The translations under genes and the position numbers were made by a program. The notes beneath the pieces are model-generated. The model did not search any database, was not told the origin of the DNA, and saw only the letters and a list, made by a program, of their open reading frames with translations. 8,203 nt of DNA from positions 1 through 8,203 of the forward strand of contig JACOVB010000134.1 in assembly GCA_016177555.1 (NCBI GenBank), in the 5' to 3' direction. Origin of the DNA: Candidatus Rokuibacteriota bacterium (GTDB lineage: Bacteria; Methylomirabilota; Methylomirabilia; Rokubacteriales; CSP1-6). Shown here in pieces: positions 1-6,263 of this stretch (positions are counted from its first letter, which is position 1; the number at the start of each line of letters is the position of its first letter).

Positions 1-445
1 CGACGAGGTCGGCTTCAACTACCGCCTGAGCAACCTCCATGCCGCCCTCGGCGTGGCCCAGCTCGAGCAGCTGCCGGCCTTCCTGGCCTCCAAGCGCGCC
101 ACGGCGGCCTTCTACCAGGAGGCGCTCGGCGGGGTCGAGGGCCTCCACGTCTTCACCGAGGCGCCCTGGGCCCGTTCGAGCTACTGGATGCCCTCCGTCC
201 TTCTCGACGAGGCACGCTGCCCGGATGTGCGCGCGCTCCTGCGCGGCCTCAATGCCGGCGGCATCCAGGCGCGCCCGCTCTGGCGGCCGCTCCACCTGCA
301 GCCGGTGTTCCACCTCGCGCAGACCTACCGGCTCGAGCTGGCCGAGCGCCTCTACGCCCGCGGCCTCTCGCTGCCCTGCTCGGTGGGCATCTCGGATGAT
401 GAGCGGCAGGCCGTCGCCGACGGGCTGCTGGCCCGCCTCGGATGA
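1..445 (+). CDS. DegT/DnrJ/EryC1/StrS-family sugar aminotransferase, C-terminal part (5' end outside window)
   Basis: The reading frame is open from base 2 to a TGA at 443-445 and gives 147 residues of the C-terminal part of a PLP-dependent nucleotide-sugar aminotransferase. Seen: the family signature GFNYRLSNLHAALGVAQLEQ at fragment residues 4-23 (the conserved G-x-N-x-R-x-x-x-x-x-A-A-x-G stretch after the active-site loop), the segment ARPLWRPLHLQPVF around residues 95-108, and a SLPCSVGISDDE motif near residues 123-134 before the terminal helix. Known: these enzymes transfer an amino group from glutamate to a keto-sugar nucleotide in the cytoplasm. The W-R-P-x-H-x-Q-P-V-F pattern resembles the EpsN/PglE type that makes UDP-4-amino-4,6-dideoxy sugars (bacillosamine pathway) more than LegC or PseC. 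The PLP-binding lysine lies upstream and cannot be checked. The next gene starts 13 bases after the stop, so it probably shares the transcript. The exact sugar product is inference. Confidence 0.9.
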   Translation, partial: DEVGFNYRLSNLHAALGVAQLEQLPAFLASKRATAAFYQEALGGVEGLHVFTEAPWARSSYWMPSVLLDEARCPDVRALLRGLNAGGIQARPLWRPLHLQPVFHLAQTYRLELAERLYARGLSLPCSVGISDDERQAVADGLLARLG

Positions 446-448
446 GGC

Positions 449-453
449 GGAAG
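449..453 (+). promoter_or_regulatory. Shine-Dalgarno-like GGAAG deciding the TTG start of MT1
   Basis: GGAAG ends 5 bases before TTG at 459. It lies in the 13-base gap region just after the aminotransferase stop, so it supports the unusual TTG start over later codons (the first in-frame GTG is at 612). Confidence 0.5.
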
Positions 454-458
454 TCCGG

Positions 459-1235
459 TTGAGCGTCGACACCGAGCTCCGCGAGCGGGTACGCGACTAC
501 TACACGATCTACTATCGCGACGTCCTCGGCATCCCGGACTGGTCCGCCCTGGTGGCGCTCCGCCAGGACGAGGAGCGGCAGGAGCGGCAGCGGCTCCAGC
601 GCCTGCGCGGCGTGGTCGGTGAGGCGCCGCTCCGCGGGCGGGTGCTCAATGTCGGCTGCGGCACCGGCGGCTTCAACGTGGTGGCGCTGGAGGCCGGTGC
701 CCGCGCCGTCGGCGTGGACGCCGACCGCGCGGCCATGGCCATCTGCGCCCTCAAGCGGGAGAAGACCGGCGGGCAGTATGTCCGCGCGGTCGCCGAGGCG
801 CTGCCCTTCCGGGACGGCGTCTTCGACCTCGTCTACTGCTTCTCGGCCATCGAGCACGTGGCCTCCGTCGAGGACACCATCGGAGAGATGGCGCGCGTGA
901 CCCGCCCGGGGGGCAGCGTGTACCTGCACACCCCGAATGCGTGGTCCTGGTACGAGGGGCATTACAAGCTCCTCTGGGCCCCTTTCCTGCCGCAGGCGCT
1001 GGGACGGCTCTATCTCCGGCTCCGCGGCCGGCCCACGGCCTATCTCCGCACGCTCAGGCGCCTCACCCCGGGAGCGCTCGCGCGCGCGCTCCGGGCCCAG
1101 GGCGTCACCGCCATCCGCTTCCTCGCCGGCGAGCCGGCGCGCGAATCGGGCGGGCCCCTCCGGCGCCCGCTCGCTTTCTACTATCGGCTCTCGGGCGTGA
1201 CGCCCTATATCGAGTGCGTGGGGAGGAAGCCGTGA
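459..1235 (+). CDS. Class I SAM-dependent methyltransferase (MT1)
   Basis: A 258-residue protein with a Methyltransf_11-like Rossmann fold. Motif I is VLNVGCGTGG at residues 62-71, the acidic residue ending strand 2 is in GVDAD (85-89), FDLVYCFSAIEHV (122-134) is the strand 4 region, and RPGGSVYLHTPN (149-160) is the strand 5 region. Known: such enzymes transfer methyl from S-adenosylmethionine to small molecules or glycans; the acceptor cannot be read from sequence. Residues 35-50 form a charged, probably helical stretch (E-R-Q-E-R-Q) ahead of the fold. The start is chosen as TTG at 459: it is preceded by GGAAG at 449-453 with 5-base spacing, it follows the aminotransferase stop by 13 bases, and no ATG or GTG in this frame lies between the stop and it. 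A start inside the aminotransferase gene would add residues with no family resemblance. The end overlaps the next gene by 4 bases. Probably acts on a sugar or glycan intermediate of this locus (inference). Confidence 0.88.
   Translation: MSVDTELRERVRDYYTIYYRDVLGIPDWSALVALRQDEERQERQRLQRLRGVVGEAPLRGRVLNVGCGTGGFNVVALEAGARAVGVDADRAAMAICALKREKTGGQYVRAVAEALPFRDGVFDLVYCFSAIEHVASVEDTIGEMARVTRPGGSVYLHTPNAWSWYEGHYKLLWAPFLPQALGRLYLRLRGRPTAYLRTLRRLTPGALARALRAQGVTAIRFLAGEPARESGGPLRRPLAFYYRLSGVTPYIECVGRKP
573..590 (+). repeat. Perfect 9-base tandem duplication inside MT1
   Basis: GAGCGGCAG occurs twice in direct succession (573-581 and 582-590), in frame, encoding E-R-Q-E-R-Q. It keeps the reading frame and extends a charged helix N-terminal to the catalytic fold. 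A short slippage-type duplication is the simplest reading. Confidence 0.8.
1221..1229 (+). promoter_or_regulatory. Shine-Dalgarno for GT-A1 inside the MT1 coding end
   Basis: GGGAGGAAG sits 2 bases before the GTG at 1232; its GGAGG core (1222-1226) is 5 bases from the start. It fixes the start in preference to the longer open frame reaching back to 941. The same bases encode the C-terminal Gly-Arg-Lys of MT1. Confidence 0.85.
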
Positions 1236-2524
1236 GCGCCATCCTCTTCGCCGCCGAGTACTACCCGCCATTCGCGCCCGGCGGCGCGGAGTGGAGCGCG
1301 GCGGCCTGGGCACAGGCGCTCGTGCGCCGGGGGCACCGCGTCGTCGTCGTGACGCCGAACTACGGGGCGCCCGCCCGCGAGGAGCGGGAGGGCGTGAGCG
1401 TGATCCGCGTGCCCTTCCCGGTGAAGCTCGCCCCCGGCCAGACCGAGGCCGGCTGGTTCGCCCACCGCCATCCGCTCTTCTACCTCTACTTCGCCTGGCA
1501 GCTCTGGCGCGCGGGCCGCGCGGCGGGGGCAGGCGTCATCCACAGCCAGGGCAAGGGCACGCTCGTGCCGTCGTGGCTTGCGGGGCGCGCGCTCCACCGC
1601 CCGGTGGTGGCCACCATCCGGGACACGGGGCTCCTCTGTCCCCTCGGCCTCTGTCCGCTCTTCGAGCGCGCCGCGACCTTCGACTGCCACACCGGGCAAT
1701 ATCTCGGCAAGTGCGTGCCATTCTTCTTCGAGCACTACATGCCCGGCGCCTCATGGCTCGGGCGGCAGCGGGCGCGGCTGTCGCTCCTGCTCTCGTGGCT
1801 CGACCAGCGGCTCCGCTCGGCGGCGCTCCGGAGAGTGCAGGGCGTGATCGGCGTGAGCCGCGGGATCCTCGCCATTTACCCGGAGCGGCTCGTGGACAGC
1901 GGACGGCAAGCAGTGGTTCACACGCTGCCGCCGCGGGTCAGCCTGCCGACGGAGGAGGAGGCGCTGGCGGTGCGCCGGCGGCTGGGCATCGGCCCGGGCC
2001 CGCTCGTCCTCTACGCGGGGAAGCTCTCTCTCGGGAAGGGGACGCGCGTGTTCATCGAGGCCGCGGAGGTGGTGCGCCGCGCCGTCCCGGGGGCCCGCTT
2101 CGCGCTGGCGGGCAAAGGGGATCTGGCCGTCCCGCGGCGCGACGATCTGCATGTGCTGGGCTCGATCCCTCAGCCGGACCTCTTTGCGCTCTACCGGGCC
2201 GCCGAGGTGGTCGTCGTGCCGTCGAGCTGGCCCGAGCCCCTGAGCCGCGTGCTCCTCGAGGCCATGCAGCTCGGCCGGCCCGTCGTGGCCACGGCGGTCG
2301 GCGGCACGCCCGAGGCGGTGGAGGATGGGGTGACGGGGCTCCTTGTGCCGCGGGAGGACGCGCGCGCCCTCGGCGAGGCCATCTCGGCGCTGCTGCGCGA
2401 TCCGGCCCGCCGCGCTCGGATGGGAGAAGCCGCCAGGCAGCGCGCCGCCCTGGTGTTCAGCGAGGCGCGGATCATCGTCTCCCTCCTCGACGCCTATGCC
2501 GCCGCCGCGCGGAGGAAAGCATGA
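1232..2524 (+). CDS. GT4-type glycosyltransferase (GT-A1) with a four-cysteine insert
   Basis: A 430-residue GT-B-fold retaining glycosyltransferase. The N-terminal acceptor domain opens with FAAEYYPPFAPGGAE, holding the glycine loop (G17-G18). The donor domain starts near residue 257 with VLYAGKLSLGKG (K264, K269, the usual R/K pair that contacts the donor phosphates) and ends with the E-x7-E motif E335-PLSRVLL-E343 followed by GTPEAVEDGVTGLLV. Known: GT4 enzymes transfer a sugar from a nucleotide sugar to a lipid-linked or growing glycan at the cytoplasmic face. Unusual: between residues 130 and 161, right after TIRD, there are four cysteines (136, 141, 152, 161). The GTG start at 1232 overlaps the MT1 stop (GTGA) and has a strong Shine-Dalgarno; extending back to 941 would add out-of-frame MT1 sequence with no GT similarity. 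The stop overlaps the MT2 start (ATGA). Donor, acceptor and linkage are unknown. Confidence 0.93.
   Translation: MSAILFAAEYYPPFAPGGAEWSAAAWAQALVRRGHRVVVVTPNYGAPAREEREGVSVIRVPFPVKLAPGQTEAGWFAHRHPLFYLYFAWQLWRAGRAAGAGVIHSQGKGTLVPSWLAGRALHRPVVATIRDTGLLCPLGLCPLFERAATFDCHTGQYLGKCVPFFFEHYMPGASWLGRQRARLSLLLSWLDQRLRSAALRRVQGVIGVSRGILAIYPERLVDSGRQAVVHTLPPRVSLPTEEEALAVRRRLGIGPGPLVLYAGKLSLGKGTRVFIEAAEVVRRAVPGARFALAGKGDLAVPRRDDLHVLGSIPQPDLFALYRAAEVVVVPSSWPEPLSRVLLEAMQLGRPVVATAVGGTPEAVEDGVTGLLVPREDARALGEAISALLRDPARRARMGEAARQRAALVFSEARIIVSLLDAYAAAARRKA
2511..2518 (+). promoter_or_regulatory. Shine-Dalgarno for MT2 inside the GT-A1 coding end
   Basis: GGAGGAAA has its GGAGG core (2511-2515) 5 bases before ATG 2521, giving a strong site. 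It lies in the last codons of GT-A1 (Arg-Lys-Ala-stop) and sets the MT2 start far inside a long open frame that begins at 1291. Confidence 0.85.
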
Positions 2525-3180
2525 CGCGCGGGCTTGCCTACTATCTCCTGGTCTCCTACCGGCGCAAGCGCGTGGACGCCGATCTCGAGGCCCTTGATCC
2601 CGCCTTCGAGGGCCGAGTGCTCGACGTGGGCGGCGGCCGGCGTCGCGGCGTCTTCCGGCCACCGGCGGGAGCGCGCTGGATCGTCGCCGACCTCGATCTC
2701 TCGGGCGGTCCCGACGTCGCCGTGGACATCCAGGCCCTGCCGTTCCACGAGGCGGTATTCGACACGGTGAAGGCCACCGAGGTCCTCGAGCATGTCCCCG
2801 ACGCCGCGCGCGCGCTCGCCGAGTGCCGGCGCGTGCTGCGCCCGGGCGGGCGGCTCGTCGCGACGGTGCCTTTTCTCGAGCGGCTGCATGCCGACCCCGA
2901 GGACTATGCGCGCTTCACGCGCAGCATGTGGGAGCGGTGCCTGGGCGAGGCCGGGCTCACGCCTCAGACCATCACGCCGCAGGGCGGGTACTTCACTCAC
3001 CTGGCGGGGCTCCTGCGCTTCCTCGTGCTGAGGGCGCCGCGGCCCCTGCGCTGGCCCGGCTACCTGACCTTCCCGCTGCTGGATCTCCTGGCGAGGCTCG
3101 ACGGCTCGGCACGCGTGCAGCGCTCTGCGCTGGCCTCCTTCGTCGGCGGCTACCTCATCGTCGCGACGCGCCGTGACTAG
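2521..3180 (+). CDS. Class I SAM-dependent methyltransferase (MT2)
   Basis: A 219-residue Methyltransf_11-like protein. Motif I is VLDVGGGRRRG (33-43); it has D-x-G-x-G but arginine (R41) where many relatives have the third glycine. Strand 2 ends in WIVADLDL (D57), DIQALPF at 69-75 is the loop that usually contacts adenine, VKATEVLEHV (83-92) and VLRPGGRLVATVPF (105-118) complete the fold. After strand 5, RLHADPEDYARFTRSMWERCL (121-141) matches the H-x-x-P-x-D-Y-x-R-F-T pattern of a polysaccharide-locus methyltransferase group. The C-terminal third is hydrophobic (161-193), perhaps packing against a membrane or lipid-linked substrate, though no clear transmembrane helix is evident. ATG at 2521 overlaps the GT-A1 stop by 4 bases. 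The end overlaps GT-A2 by 8 bases. The acceptor is unknown; a sugar or glycan is inferred from context. Confidence 0.88.
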   Translation: MTRGLAYYLLVSYRRKRVDADLEALDPAFEGRVLDVGGGRRRGVFRPPAGARWIVADLDLSGGPDVAVDIQALPFHEAVFDTVKATEVLEHVPDAARALAECRRVLRPGGRLVATVPFLERLHADPEDYARFTRSMWERCLGEAGLTPQTITPQGGYFTHLAGLLRFLVLRAPRPLRWPGYLTFPLLDLLARLDGSARVQRSALASFVGGYLIVATRRD

Positions 3181-4333
3181 CGCCCTCCACATCTGCTCGC
3201 CTCATTGCGGGATCGCCCCCGAGAGCACCTCGGGCGGGGAGACCTACGAGCGCGAGCTCCTCGTGAGGCTCGGGCGCGACGGGATGCGCTGCGAGATCAT
3301 CCTGGCCCGCGGCAAGCCCCATCCGGAGGGCGTGCCCAACTGGACCATCCACCGCTTCCCCATCGGCCGAGGGCTGCGCTGGTGGGTCGCCCCCACCGTG
3401 GTGCCGCGGGCGATCAAGCGCGTGCATGACACGGTCGGCTTCGACCTGCTCCGGGTCCACTCCCTCCGCTACATCGGGCCCTCGGCCCTGTGGGCGCGGC
3501 GCCGCTTCGTCCTCGACGTGCCGGTGGTCGCCCACCACCACCATCTGGACCCGAGCCCGCTCAACGGCCTCATCGAGAAGCGCGTCGTCGAGGGTGCGGA
3601 TGCCGTCGTGGTCGGCAGCGAGTTCGGCCGCCGCCAGCTCGCCGAGGATCTCGGCGTGCGGACCGATCACGTGTCCGTCGTGTACTACGGCGTGGATGCC
3701 GTCTTCGCGCCCCGGCCGCGGCGGGCGGACCTCGTCGAGCGCTACGGGCTTCGCGACCGGCTCGTGGTGCTCTTCTTCGGCGGGCTCAAGCCGCGGAAGA
3801 ACCTGTTCCTTCTCCTGGATGCCTGGGGACCCGTGGCCGCCCGCCGCCCCGATGCCAGGCTGCTGGTCGCGGGGGGCGGGCCGCTGCTCCCGGACCTGCG
3901 CCGGCACGCGCGGCGGCTCGGCCTGGAGGGGAGCGTGGTGTTCACCGGCTATGTGCCCGAGGCCGAGAAGGCCGCGCACTTCAACCTTGGCGACATCTTC
4001 GTCTTCCCCTCGGCCATGGAGGGGTTCGGGCTCACGGTGGCCGAGGCCATGTCCTCCGGGTTGCCGGTGGTCGCCTCGGACCGCGGCTCCATCCCCGAGC
4101 TGGTGCGGGAGGGCGAGGCAGGCTTCGTCTGCGATCCGGCAGCGCCGGATCGCTTCGTGGAGCGGCTGCTCCTTCTTCTCGGAGACCGCCCCCTCCGCGA
4201 AACGCTCGGCGCGGCGGGACACGAGCGCGTGGAGCGGCTCTTCCGCTGGGAGCGCTGTGTGGAGGGCACCCGGCGCGTGTACGAGCGGACGCTCGAGGCG
4301 TGGCGGCGCCGCCGGGGAGGGCGCGCCGCGTGA
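3173..4333 (+). CDS. GT4-type glycosyltransferase (GT-A2)
   Basis: A 386-residue GT-B glycosyltransferase. The N-terminus LHICSPHCGIAPESTSGGET carries the acceptor-side glycine loop (S20-G21-G22). Residues 118-131 include four histidines in a row (121-124) followed by LDPSPLN. VVVGSEFGRRQL (145-156) ends the first domain. The donor domain begins with VVLFFGGLKPRKN (K206, K209), and the E-x7-E motif is E283-GFGLTVA-E291, followed by SSGLPVVASDRGSIPELV. Known: the two glutamates and the basic pair bind the nucleotide-sugar donor in GT4. GTG at 3173 is the only start that keeps the first beta strand and the glycine loop; the next in-frame ATG would begin at residue 38. No Shine-Dalgarno precedes it, and it lies 8 bases inside MT2, so initiation probably depends on ribosomes terminating on MT2. 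The stop overlaps MT3 (GTGA). Substrates are unknown. Confidence 0.92.
   Translation: MTSALHICSPHCGIAPESTSGGETYERELLVRLGRDGMRCEIILARGKPHPEGVPNWTIHRFPIGRGLRWWVAPTVVPRAIKRVHDTVGFDLLRVHSLRYIGPSALWARRRFVLDVPVVAHHHHLDPSPLNGLIEKRVVEGADAVVVGSEFGRRQLAEDLGVRTDHVSVVYYGVDAVFAPRPRRADLVERYGLRDRLVVLFFGGLKPRKNLFLLLDAWGPVAARRPDARLLVAGGGPLLPDLRRHARRLGLEGSVVFTGYVPEAEKAAHFNLGDIFVFPSAMEGFGLTVAEAMSSGLPVVASDRGSIPELVREGEAGFVCDPAAPDRFVERLLLLLGDRPLRETLGAAGHERVERLFRWERCVEGTRRVYERTLEAWRRRRGGRAA
4314..4320 (+). promoter_or_regulatory. Shine-Dalgarno for MT3 inside the GT-A2 coding end
   Basis: GGGGAGG lies 9 bases before the GTG at 4330, slightly long but workable spacing. It supports the GTG that overlaps the GT-A2 stop rather than a start within the long frame open from 3490. 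Confidence 0.65.
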
Positions 4334-5118
4334 ACCCGCTCGCACGCTTCGTCGTGCGCGGAGTGGACCTGGTGAACCGCCGCGGGAAGTCGGCGGGCGT
4401 GCGGCTCGTCCGGCTCACCGGCAAGCGCCCCTACGCCATCCACCCGAAGCACCTCGTCGAGCAGCCGTGGCATGACTGGTACCTGCCGTCGCTCCGCCCG
4501 ACGGATCTCGTGCTCGATGTGGGCTGCAGCAACGGCGGCCACCTGGTGCGCGCCGCGGCCCGCTGCCGGTCCATCATCGGCTTCGACTACGATCTGCCCC
4601 AGCTCCGGATCGCCGCGCGGGAGATCCGCGAGCGGCGTCTCGGCACGGCCCGCATCTTCGCCTGGGACATCACCGGGCGCTTCCCGTTTCCCGACCGCAC
4701 CTTCGACACCGCCCTGTTCCTGGATGTCATCGAGCACCTCGATCCGCGCGTCGCCGTGCTCGGGGAGATCCGCCGCGTGCTCAAGGACTCGGGCCGGCTC
4801 CTCGTCTCCGCGCCCAACCGGGACACCCGCTGGCGGCGGAGGCTGCGCGATGCCGGGCTCTTCGCCTACTCGGACCCCGACCACAAGATCGAGTACAACC
4901 GCGACGAGTTCCTGGCCGAGCTGCGCCAGGGCGGCTTCGAGCCGGATGGGCCCGTGATGCCGGTGGTGCTGGACACGCCGTGGGCCGGGCTCATCGACGC
5001 GGCGGGCGGGCTGTCGCTCTCCCTCTACGACAGGCTGAGCCGGTGGAAGCGCGAGGGGGCGGTGCAGTGCCCGGCGGAGAGCACGGGCTTCCGCGTGGTG
5101 GCGAGGAAGCGGCGCTGA
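4330..5118 (+). CDS. Class I SAM-dependent methyltransferase (MT3)
   Basis: A 262-residue methyltransferase. The N-terminal 55 residues are basic and include KRPYAIHPKHL (32-42) before the fold. Motif I is VLDVGCSNGG (61-70), with serine at the second glycine position, a variant common in this superfamily. IIGFDYD (82-88) ends strand 2, AWDITG (111-116) is the adenine-side loop, FDTALFLDVIEHL (125-137) is strand 4 and VLKDSGRLLVSAPN (150-163) is strand 5. SDPDHKIEYNRDEF (181-194) follows, a D-H-x-x-x-Y pattern seen near the substrate side of related locus methyltransferases. GTG at 4330 overlaps the GT-A2 stop by 4 bases and has a Shine-Dalgarno at 4314-4320. The stop shares one base with the GT-A3 ATG (TGATG). 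Motif spacing and lengths differ from the other four methyltransferases, so it is not a recent duplicate. The acceptor is unknown. Confidence 0.88.
   Translation: MNPLARFVVRGVDLVNRRGKSAGVRLVRLTGKRPYAIHPKHLVEQPWHDWYLPSLRPTDLVLDVGCSNGGHLVRAAARCRSIIGFDYDLPQLRIAAREIRERRLGTARIFAWDITGRFPFPDRTFDTALFLDVIEHLDPRVAVLGEIRRVLKDSGRLLVSAPNRDTRWRRRLRDAGLFAYSDPDHKIEYNRDEFLAELRQGGFEPDGPVMPVVLDTPWAGLIDAAGGLSLSLYDRLSRWKREGAVQCPAESTGFRVVARKRR
5103..5109 (+). promoter_or_regulatory. Shine-Dalgarno for GT-A3 inside the MT3 coding end
   Basis: GAGGAAG lies 8 bases before ATG 5118 and encodes part of the C-terminal Ala-Arg-Lys of MT3. It supports the TGATG start over a frame open from 4980. Confidence 0.75.
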
Positions 5119-6260
5119 TGGTGGTGGGACTCCTGCCCGCCCTCGGCGGTGGCATCAGGGAGCTGGCGACGACGGGCCAGCAGTCGCGGCTCATCGATGG
5201 CTACCTGCGCCCCTATGCGCGCGTCTTCGACCGGGTCTACTACTTCAGTTACCTCCAGGAGTCGCTGGCCGAGTTCACCGACGATGCGGCGCTGCTGGAG
5301 CGGGTGACCGTCCTCAACCCCGGGCGGCGGCAGTGGCGCGGCTGGCGGGCCCGCATGATGACCCGGGCCCACGCGGCCGAGTTCCGTGACTGCGGTGTCC
5401 TCAGGGTGTTTCAGGTGACCGGCGTGATCCCGGCCATCGACGCGAACAGGCGCTTCGGCACGCCCTATGTCACGACCTACGGTTTCTCGTATGGCCGGCT
5501 CTCCCGTCCGGGACCGAAGCGCTGGCTCAAGGCCGTGGTGGAGCGCAGGGGGCTCAGGCGTGCCGCTGCGGTGATCGCGACCACCGAGGCGCTGCGCGCG
5601 CGGGCGCTGTCGCTCGGCGCCCGCCGGGTGGAGCTGATCCCCAACGGCGTGGACACGCGACTCTTTGCCCCGCGGGCCGCCGCGGGGGCCCGCCCGCCCG
5701 GCGCGCCGCGCCGGATCCTCTACGTCGGGCGGCTCTCCGAGGAGAAGAACCTCAGCACGGTGCTGTGGGCGACGCCACCTGTCGGCGCCGAGGTCGCTGC
5801 GCGGACCGGGGCCGGTGTTCAACTCGTGACGGTTGGCTCGGGTCCATCGAAAGACGAGCTTCAGCTCCTGGCGAGGAAGCTCGGGGCCGACGCGGAGTTC
5901 CGGGACGTGGTGGACCACCGGAGCCTTCCCGAGGTCTATGGCTCAGCCGACGTCTTCGTCCTGGCCTCGTTCACCGAGGGACATCCGAAGGTGCTGCTGG
6001 AGGCCATGGCCTGCGGGCTGCCCTGCGTGGCCTCCGACTGCGAGGGGAATCGCTCCATAGTCACCCACGAGAAGACCGGGCTCCTCTTCGATCCGCGGAG
6101 CCCGGAGGCACTCGCCGCCTGTCTCGTGCGCGTGCTCACCGAGCCGGGGCTCGCCGCCGCGCTGTCACGGGCGGGTCGGGACCTCGTCGTCGAGCGCTAC
6201 GACCTCCAGCGGCTGGTGGCGCGGGAGATCGCGGTCCTCGATGACGTGGGGCGGCGGTAG
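5118..6260 (+). CDS. GT4-type glycosyltransferase (GT-A3)
   Basis: A 380-residue GT-B glycosyltransferase. The first domain is of a different kind from those of GT-A1 and GT-A2: it starts MVVGLLPALGGGIRELATTG (glycine loop 10-12), has FDRVYYFSY (37-45), and VFQVTGVIPAIDANRRFGTP at 97-116. VIPNGVD-type linker sequence appears as LIPNGVDTRLF (173-183). The donor domain has RILYVGRLSEEKN (R205, K210), the conserved VGSGP at 239-243, and E-x7-E as E287-GHPKVLL-E295 followed by ACGLPCVASDCEGN. Known: these are donor-binding features of GT4. The ATG at 5118 shares one base with the MT3 stop and has a good Shine-Dalgarno; extension to 4980 would add out-of-frame MT3 sequence. The stop is 3 bases before MT4. 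The sugar donor and acceptor cannot be told from sequence. Confidence 0.92.
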   Translation: MVVGLLPALGGGIRELATTGQQSRLIDGYLRPYARVFDRVYYFSYLQESLAEFTDDAALLERVTVLNPGRRQWRGWRARMMTRAHAAEFRDCGVLRVFQVTGVIPAIDANRRFGTPYVTTYGFSYGRLSRPGPKRWLKAVVERRGLRRAAAVIATTEALRARALSLGARRVELIPNGVDTRLFAPRAAAGARPPGAPRRILYVGRLSEEKNLSTVLWATPPVGAEVAARTGAGVQLVTVGSGPSKDELQLLARKLGADAEFRDVVDHRSLPEVYGSADVFVLASFTEGHPKVLLEAMACGLPCVASDCEGNRSIVTHEKTGLLFDPRSPEALAACLVRVLTEPGLAAALSRAGRDLVVERYDLQRLVAREIAVLDDVGRR

Positions 6261-6263
6261 GGC

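Noticed and set aside
39..458. N-terminal extension of MT1 back to base 39
   Set aside because: The extension is the aminotransferase gene read in a wrong frame, a Ser/Pro/Arg-rich sequence with no family resemblance; the TTG at 459 with GGAAG upstream explains the start.
249..1313. A 354-codon minus-strand open frame across the aminotransferase, MT1 and the GT-A1 start
   Set aside because: It crosses three well-supported plus-strand genes, has low-complexity Arg/Pro/Ala sequence and no recognisable domain; stop codons are rare by chance at this GC content.
1291..2520. Long N-terminal extension of MT2, giving a 629-residue fusion
   Set aside because: The extra 410 residues are GT-A1 in a shifted frame; a strong Shine-Dalgarno and ATG at 2521 mark the true start.
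3533..3544. Four consecutive histidines in GT-A2 as a metal-binding site
   Set aside because: They lie at the acceptor-cleft strand, where one histidine is commonly conserved in GT4 enzymes; GT4 enzymes do not need a metal, and no further ligand pattern is visible.
3155..4345. A 396-codon open frame on the minus strand opposite GT-A2
   Set aside because: It mirrors GT-A2, is dominated by Gly/Ala/Pro/Arg/His-type composition typical of antisense in GC-rich DNA, and shows no domain motif, whereas the plus strand has full GT4 signatures.
5760..5830. Suspected frameshift in GT-A3 where the sequence between N211 and V239 looks unusual (ATPPVGAEVAARTG)
   Set aside because: The frame stays open with recognisable GT4 motifs on both sides (GRLSEEKN before, VGSGP after) at normal spacing, so a sequence variant is simpler than two compensating shifts.
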